From Candidatus Gastranaerophilales bacterium (GTDB lineage Bacteria > Cyanobacteriota > Vampirovibrionia > Gastranaerophilales > Gastranaerophilaceae), in contig CALVAQ010000005.1 in assembly GCA_944325595.1 (NCBI GenBank), positions 53,831 through 117,830 on the forward strand: a DNA stretch of 64,000 nt. The letters are read 5' to 3'. The position numbers and the translations under genes were made by a program. Below the pieces are notes generated by a model. The model had not been told where the DNA came from. It saw only the letters and a program-made list of their open reading frames with translations, and did not search any database. Positions 59,652 to 64,000 of the stretch are shown here, one piece after another. Each line of letters starts with the position of its first letter. The stretch's first letter is position 1.

Positions 59652-61553
59652 ATGACAGAACCGATTAAAGAAACAGGTAGAACAACAAGATATGAAAGAG
59701 CTCTTGAAAGAGAACAAAACAAGCTTGAGAGAAATAAAGCAAAACAGGAAAAAATAGTTGCTGCTCGCGAGCTCGTTAAAGGTTTAACTGGTAATGGCGA
59801 CGGTATTAGAGCAACAGATGCAATCAGAGCCGGTCAAGTTACAAGAGAATATTATAAATTTAATCTTCAAGATATGCTTGCAAATGGTGAAATCACAAGA
59901 CAAGAATATAATGCAGCTATGAAAGAAGTTCGTAGCAAAGATGTTAGATATGATATCTATGATCATCTTTATTCTGATGCAAGAAATGATGTATACGGTA
60001 TAACAGGTCATACAGAAGGTGATTCTGTAACAGAAATTAAAAGAAATGTAAGAGCCGAATTGAAAGATCAATATGAAAATGGTGAACTTTCTCAAAATGA
60101 TTATGATAGAGCTTTTGAATTTACAAAAACAGGCTCTTACCCTGCAAGATTTATCGGGGTAAAAGAAACTGAATTTAGAGGTGCAGCAAGAACTCAAAAA
60201 TATAGAAATCACTTAGCTGAAGTTAAGGCAGAAGGTCCGAAATTCTCCGATAATTATAAAGCAAAAATGGATCTTGCTGGTATTTCTACAGAAAATGTAT
60301 ATGAAATCGCTGATAGAAACGGTGGTTATGCTGATGCTACAATCAACTACTCATACAAACCTGTACAGCCCGGAGAACAAGATGCGATTCTTGCTGAATT
60401 CAACAATAATGAAAAAGGTGTAAAATTCAACAAAACTGAAATCAGAGAAATTTTGGAACAGGCTGGTTATCATGTAGAATATCCTGTTGAAGCGGATAAA
60501 CTGGTTGAGGATATGGCAAGAGGCGCTTTAATCGGCGCTCCGGGTTCATATTTTACAGCCGGTCAAACTAAAGTTACTCAAGTTGCAGGGTCGTTAATTG
60601 GTGCAACCATAGAACAAGGACAAAAATTTACAATCGTCGGTGCCGGTCCGGCTGCAGGTGCAGCTGCAGCAGCTGTTGTTTCTCCTATCGTACAGGCTAC
60701 AAGAGTTGAAGACAGAGCTATTCCGTCAAACGTACCCGAAGGTGTCACAACATGGCAACAATACGCAGATTACCTCGATGATTACTCAACAAAAGAAGGT
60801 GCAGCTCTTGGCAGACAAATTGCAAGATACTTTACAGATGCTGATGGCAACCTTGATGTAGCAGCTATGAACAAAGCATTGTCAAGAAATGCCGGTACAG
60901 AAACATCAATATCTACACCTTTGAACTACGAAGAAGCTAAAGGTATTTTGATGGAATTGACACAAGTTCCTGAAGTACCGGTACTTGAAGACATCGAAAT
61001 TACTATAGATGAACCCAAGTTCGTTGATTACAACCTTGTTAAAGAAGAAAAAACAATAGAAGTTCCTGTTGATACTGAATGCTACAGAGTTCAAAAAGGT
61101 GACAACTGGTTTGAAGTTGCAAAAGCTAAATACAATGTATCTGATGCAGAAGCTTCAAAAATTGCAAGACATATCAAAGAAGCAGCATTTAATAAAATGA
61201 AAGAAGAAGGAACTCTTCCTGCTGGTGTTACATCATCAAGAGATGCATTCTTTGTAAGAGTCGGTGAAGAGCTTTGTCTCCCGAAAGAAATCGAACTTAA
61301 CGGCAAAAAATATACATATCACAAAGATGCTGAAGTTAAAGCCGGTGAAATCGGTGATGACTACAAAGGTTCAGTTGATTGGACAAATCCGTTCAGCAGA
61401 AAAGAATCTTATGAAAGATACGGTTATAAAAATGTATCAGAAGATGGAGAAACCAAATACTACACCACCTCCGATGAAAGAAATACCGCACTTCAAGAAG
61501 AAATCAAAAAATATGATGAAAACACTTCAGTTGGTATCATCGACTTACAATAA
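59652..61553 (+). CDS. Large protein of unknown function with LysM-like C-terminal region
   Basis: The 633-aa protein has a charged helical N-terminus (1-60), two short units of the form NGEITRQEYNAAMKE and NGELSQNDYDRAFEF, a hydrophobic Gly/Ala-rich segment at about 325-353 (IVGAGPAAGAAAAAVVSPIV), and, at about 475-500, CYRVQKGDNWFEVAKAKYNV, which fits a LysM peptidoglycan-binding motif. No signal peptide is visible. The N-terminal units recall SHOCT-like linkers. It is highly Lys/Glu rich and a single-gene unit with a terminator. The function is unknown; it may be an internal wall-associated protein. Confidence 0.55.
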   Translation: MTEPIKETGRTTRYERALEREQNKLERNKAKQEKIVAARELVKGLTGNGDGIRATDAIRAGQVTREYYKFNLQDMLANGEITRQEYNAAMKEVRSKDVRYDIYDHLYSDARNDVYGITGHTEGDSVTEIKRNVRAELKDQYENGELSQNDYDRAFEFTKTGSYPARFIGVKETEFRGAARTQKYRNHLAEVKAEGPKFSDNYKAKMDLAGISTENVYEIADRNGGYADATINYSYKPVQPGEQDAILAEFNNNEKGVKFNKTEIREILEQAGYHVEYPVEADKLVEDMARGALIGAPGSYFTAGQTKVTQVAGSLIGATIEQGQKFTIVGAGPAAGAAAAAVVSPIVQATRVEDRAIPSNVPEGVTTWQQYADYLDDYSTKEGAALGRQIARYFTDADGNLDVAAMNKALSRNAGTETSISTPLNYEEAKGILMELTQVPEVPVLEDIEITIDEPKFVDYNLVKEEKTIEVPVDTECYRVQKGDNWFEVAKAKYNVSDAEASKIARHIKEAAFNKMKEEGTLPAGVTSSRDAFFVRVGEELCLPKEIELNGKKYTYHKDAEVKAGEIGDDYKGSVDWTNPFSRKESYERYGYKNVSEDGETKYYTTSDERNTALQEEIKKYDENTSVGIIDLQ

Positions 61554-61566
61554 TAAAATTATAAAC

Positions 61567-61599
61567 AAAAAGCCCTCTTGGAAATCAAGGGGGCTTTTT
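61567..61599 (+). terminator. Intrinsic terminator
   Basis: AAAAAGCCCTCTTG pairs with CAAGGGGGCTTTTT (one G-T pair), then AT-rich DNA. It ends the LysM-like gene. Confidence 0.9.
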
Positions 61600-61731
61600 A
61601 TTGTTAAATCTGTAAAACAGAAATAGAAGTTAATTTGTTGTTTTTATATGATACATGCATATCACCGTTTAGCTTCCTAAATTGTGCTTACAATTTTAAA
61701 ACAAACAGCTCTTCACAACGAGACAAAACGC

Positions 61732-61760
61732 TTGCTTAAGTTTCATGTTTCGTTTATAAC
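61732..61760 (+). promoter_or_regulatory. Promoter of gapA
   Basis: TTGCTT at 61732-61737, 17 bp, TATAAC at 61755-61760. The leader is about 40 nt and contains an inverted repeat. Confidence 0.6.
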
Positions 61761-61763
61761 ATG

Positions 61764-61780
61764 TGTGTATTTAATACACA
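61764..61780. promoter_or_regulatory. TGTGTAT-TTA-ATACACA inverted repeat at gapA start of transcription
   Basis: Perfect 7-bp arms with a 3-nt spacer, lying at about +1 to +15 of the predicted gapA transcript. It could be an operator or an RNA hairpin. Confidence 0.4.
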
Positions 61781-61801
61781 GTAAAAAAGAAGAGGAGCTA
61801 A

Positions 61802-62812
<1,011 letters not shown>

Positions 62813-62834
62813 TTCTTTTTAAAAAGAATTACTT

Positions 62835-62877
62835 AAAAGACGGCAAGGACATTTGTCCTTGCCGTCTTTGTTTTTTT
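62835..62877 (+). terminator. Intrinsic terminator after gapA
   Basis: AAAGACGGCAAGGAC pairs with GTCCTTGCCGTCTTT around ATTT, then a T-rich run. Confidence 0.93.
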
Positions 62878-62996
62878 CATAAATATAACGTCAGGTAAAG
62901 ATATATTACAATATTTCCGTTATTTGAAATTTTAATATCAAAATAGACTTTATATATACATCAGTTAAAAATACTGACTTTAAGTTCATTTAGAAT

Positions 62997-63029
62997 GGAA
63001 AGGGGCGAAGAGCCCCTTTCCGTTTTTTT
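62997..63029 (+). terminator. Second, unassigned intrinsic terminator
   Basis: GGAAAGGGGC pairs with GCCCCTTTCC around GAAGA, then GTTTTTTT. It lies about 120 bp after the gapA terminator with no gene between, so it may end a short RNA or act as a second barrier before the flavoprotein promoter. Confidence 0.8.
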
Positions 63030-63040
63030 GTAAAAAAAGC

Positions 63041-63071
63041 TTGACTTAGAGTGGCTCTAAGGTATTAAAAT
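63041..63071 (+). promoter_or_regulatory. MerR-family promoter/operator of the flavoprotein gene
   Basis: TTGACT (63041-63046), a 19-bp spacer and TAAAAT (63066-63071). The spacer carries the perfect inverted repeat CTTAGAG-TGG-CTCTAAG (63045-63061). A 19-bp spacer with a central dyad is characteristic of MerR-family activation. No MerR gene is in this window. Confidence 0.7.
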
Positions 63072-63088
63072 TTAAGGAGAATATTAAA

Positions 63089-63241
63089 TTGTCCGAAAAA
63101 ATTTCGGATAAGACTCTGCCGAACAAAAGCAGCCGACGGCAACTGCGATACCAGATTAGAAATACGAAAGCACAGGCTGTACATTCTTTGTTGCAGCATT
63201 TCCGCTGCATGCAGCAGGCGAGTTTTTATGAGGAAGGTTAA
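63089..63241 (+). CDS. Possible 50-codon leader ORF
   Basis: TTG at 63089 with AAGGAG about 10 nt upstream begins a 50-codon frame (MSEKISDKTLPNKSSRRQLR...), ending at TAA 63239-63241, 16 nt before the flavoprotein ATG. The DNA is also structured: CCGAAA-AAA-TTTCGG, GCAG...CTGC and GCAGC-ATTTCC-GCTGC hairpins. It may be a leader peptide, or a structured RNA leader with no coding function. Confidence 0.3.
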   Translation: MSEKISDKTLPNKSSRRQLRYQIRNTKAQAVHSLLQHFRCMQQASFYEEG

Positions 63242-63257
63242 AAACAAGGAGAAAAAT

Positions 63258-63788
63258 ATGAAGATATTGGTTATAACAGGCAGTCCAAGGAAAAACGGTA
63301 ACTCCAATATACTGGCAGACAATTTTGTCAAAGGTGCACAAGATGCCGGTCATACTGTTTTGAGGTTTGATTCTGCATTCAAAAATGTACACCCATGTAT
63401 AGCGTGTAATAAGTGCGGAATGAACGGTGAATGTGCTTTCAAAGACGATTTTGAGTTTGTAAAAGAAAACATAGCAGATGCTGATGCTGTTGTTTTTGCT
63501 TCTCCTGTATATTATTTTGGAATATCCGCACAGCTAAAAACAGTTATTGACAGGTTTTATGCAATTAACGAACAAATTCATGTTCATAAAAAAGCGGCGC
63601 TGATTTTGACATATGCAGATTCTGCACAAAAAACAGCTCAGCCGATAATAAGCCATTATGAAACGATGCTTGGCTATTTGGGCTGGGAGGACGCAGGACA
63701 AATAGCTGCTTCCGGTGTTTGGGCTGCGGGTTCGGTAAATAATACTAATTATCCTAAAATGGCATATGAGCTGGGTAAAAATATTTAA
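63258..63788 (+). CDS. Iron-sulfur flavoprotein / NAD(P)H-dependent FMN reductase-like
   Basis: The 176-aa protein has a flavodoxin-like FMN site (ILVITGSPRKNGNSN and VFASPVYYFGISAQLKTVID) and a Cys cluster PCIACNKCGMNGECAFKDD, which fits iron-sulfur flavoproteins of anaerobes. These carry electrons or reduce quinones and metals. The ATG at 63258 is preferred (AAGGAG 7 nt upstream); an ATG at 63228 is also in frame. It is under the MerR-type promoter and possibly the leader ORF. It is followed by a terminator. Confidence 0.85.
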   Translation: MKILVITGSPRKNGNSNILADNFVKGAQDAGHTVLRFDSAFKNVHPCIACNKCGMNGECAFKDDFEFVKENIADADAVVFASPVYYFGISAQLKTVIDRFYAINEQIHVHKKAALILTYADSAQKTAQPIISHYETMLGYLGWEDAGQIAASGVWAAGSVNNTNYPKMAYELGKNI

Positions 63789-63879
63789 AATTGATTAACC
63801 TACGTGCTGCCTGTGCATGGGCTTTCTGCCTTCGCTAGCTCGTGTGATTTTCACCCGCAGTTCTCATCTATTGTTGAAT

Positions 63880-63918
63880 AGAAAAAACAAGGTCTACAAT
63901 GTAGACCTTGTTTTTTCT
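63880..63918. terminator. Intrinsic terminator after the flavoprotein
   Basis: AGAAAAAACAAGGTCTAC pairs with GTAGACCTTGTTTTTTCT around a 3-nt loop, with A- and T-tracts on either side. Confidence 0.92.
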
Positions 63919-63935
63919 GAGGTACTCTGCCGAAT

Positions 63936-63958
63936 CAATATGACTAAATGTCATATTG
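63936..63958. repeat. CAATATGAC inverted repeat at right edge
   Basis: CAATATGAC and GTCATATTG are perfect 9-bp arms with a 5-nt spacer. Nearby AGTTCTCATC (63859) and GATGAGAACT (63968) form a second 10-bp inverted pair across this region. The region runs off the window, so the associated gene is unknown. Confidence 0.4.
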
Positions 63959-64000
63959 AAGAGAGGGGATGAGAACTTGTTCGAATCCTTCCGTAGCAAA

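Noticed and set aside
63960..64000. tRNA-like TTCGAATCC at right edge
   Set aside because: The bases that would form the T-stem (ACTTG and CCTTC) do not pair, and no anticodon or acceptor stem is seen in the window.

Overview
The window looks like chromosomal DNA of a low-GC, strictly anaerobic, diderm bacterium. The best guess is a gut Gastranaerophilales (Melainabacteria/Vampirovibrionia). That is inferred from several things seen together: an outer membrane (LpxK, GT9 glycosyltransferase, MsbA-type exporter, autotransporter with C-terminal barrel), a trimeric electron-bifurcating [FeFe] hydrogenase, a B12-dependent ribonucleotide reductase, and many lineage-type hypothetical proteins with a short N-terminal S/N/A-F-K/T/G-G/A motif or long coiled coils. 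No 16S, tRNA or other phylogenetic RNA marker is present, so the assignment is an inference.

Layout. 1-4.7 kb: partial XRE regulator, DXD glycosyltransferase, pirin, two unknown genes and a CNT nucleoside transporter. 4.7-13 kb: class II RNR (nrdJ), gatB, a solitary coiled-coil gene, a class A PBP and a DegT-type sugar aminotransferase. 13-20 kb: an Ala-rich coiled-coil protein, a small membrane protein, then comEC-lpxK-heptosyltransferase. 20-27.7 kb: dnaA (no recognisable oriC), two nitroreductases, an OmpR-type two-component system, an MsbA-like ABC exporter, and an 84-bp tandem repeat that supplies the exporter's stop codon. 27.7-45 kb: a large coiled-coil protein, ridA-ilvA, dGTPase-like HD protein, transketolase, YbaK, DMT transporter, two methyltransferase-like proteins, an M49-like HEXXH protein, a GH73-like hydrolase, polyprenyl synthase and lepB. 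45-54 kb: an unknown FKG-motif protein, a FliA/WhiG-type sigma factor, a pseudopilin, the hydC-hydB-hydA operon and an HD protein. 54-64 kb: glnA, a large autotransporter, a LysM-like protein, gapA and a MerR-type promoter in front of an iron-sulfur flavoprotein.

How it works together. Cell-envelope building (PBP, LpxK, GT9, MsbA, LepB, autotransporter, sugar aminotransferase) and fermentative redox metabolism (GAPDH, transketolase, bifurcating hydrogenase, nitroreductases, flavoprotein, threonine deaminase with RidA) dominate. Transcription units are short, and many end in strong intrinsic hairpins. Several convergent pairs have almost no spacer, and two overlap by 11 bp.

Most interesting signals: (1) an intergenic palindrome TTTGTTACAAA, exact three times and as variants elsewhere, always in front of genes for coiled-coil, FKG-motif or hypothetical proteins, suggesting an undescribed regulon; (2) the 84-bp tandem repeat, each unit of which can fold as a three-way junction; (3) the recurring short N-terminal F-[KGT]-[GA] motif; (4) a canonical 19-bp-spacer MerR promoter; (5) a leader mini-ORF and a 9-bp inverted repeat in front of the sigma factor; (6) a 54-nt nested palindrome in a divergent promoter region.
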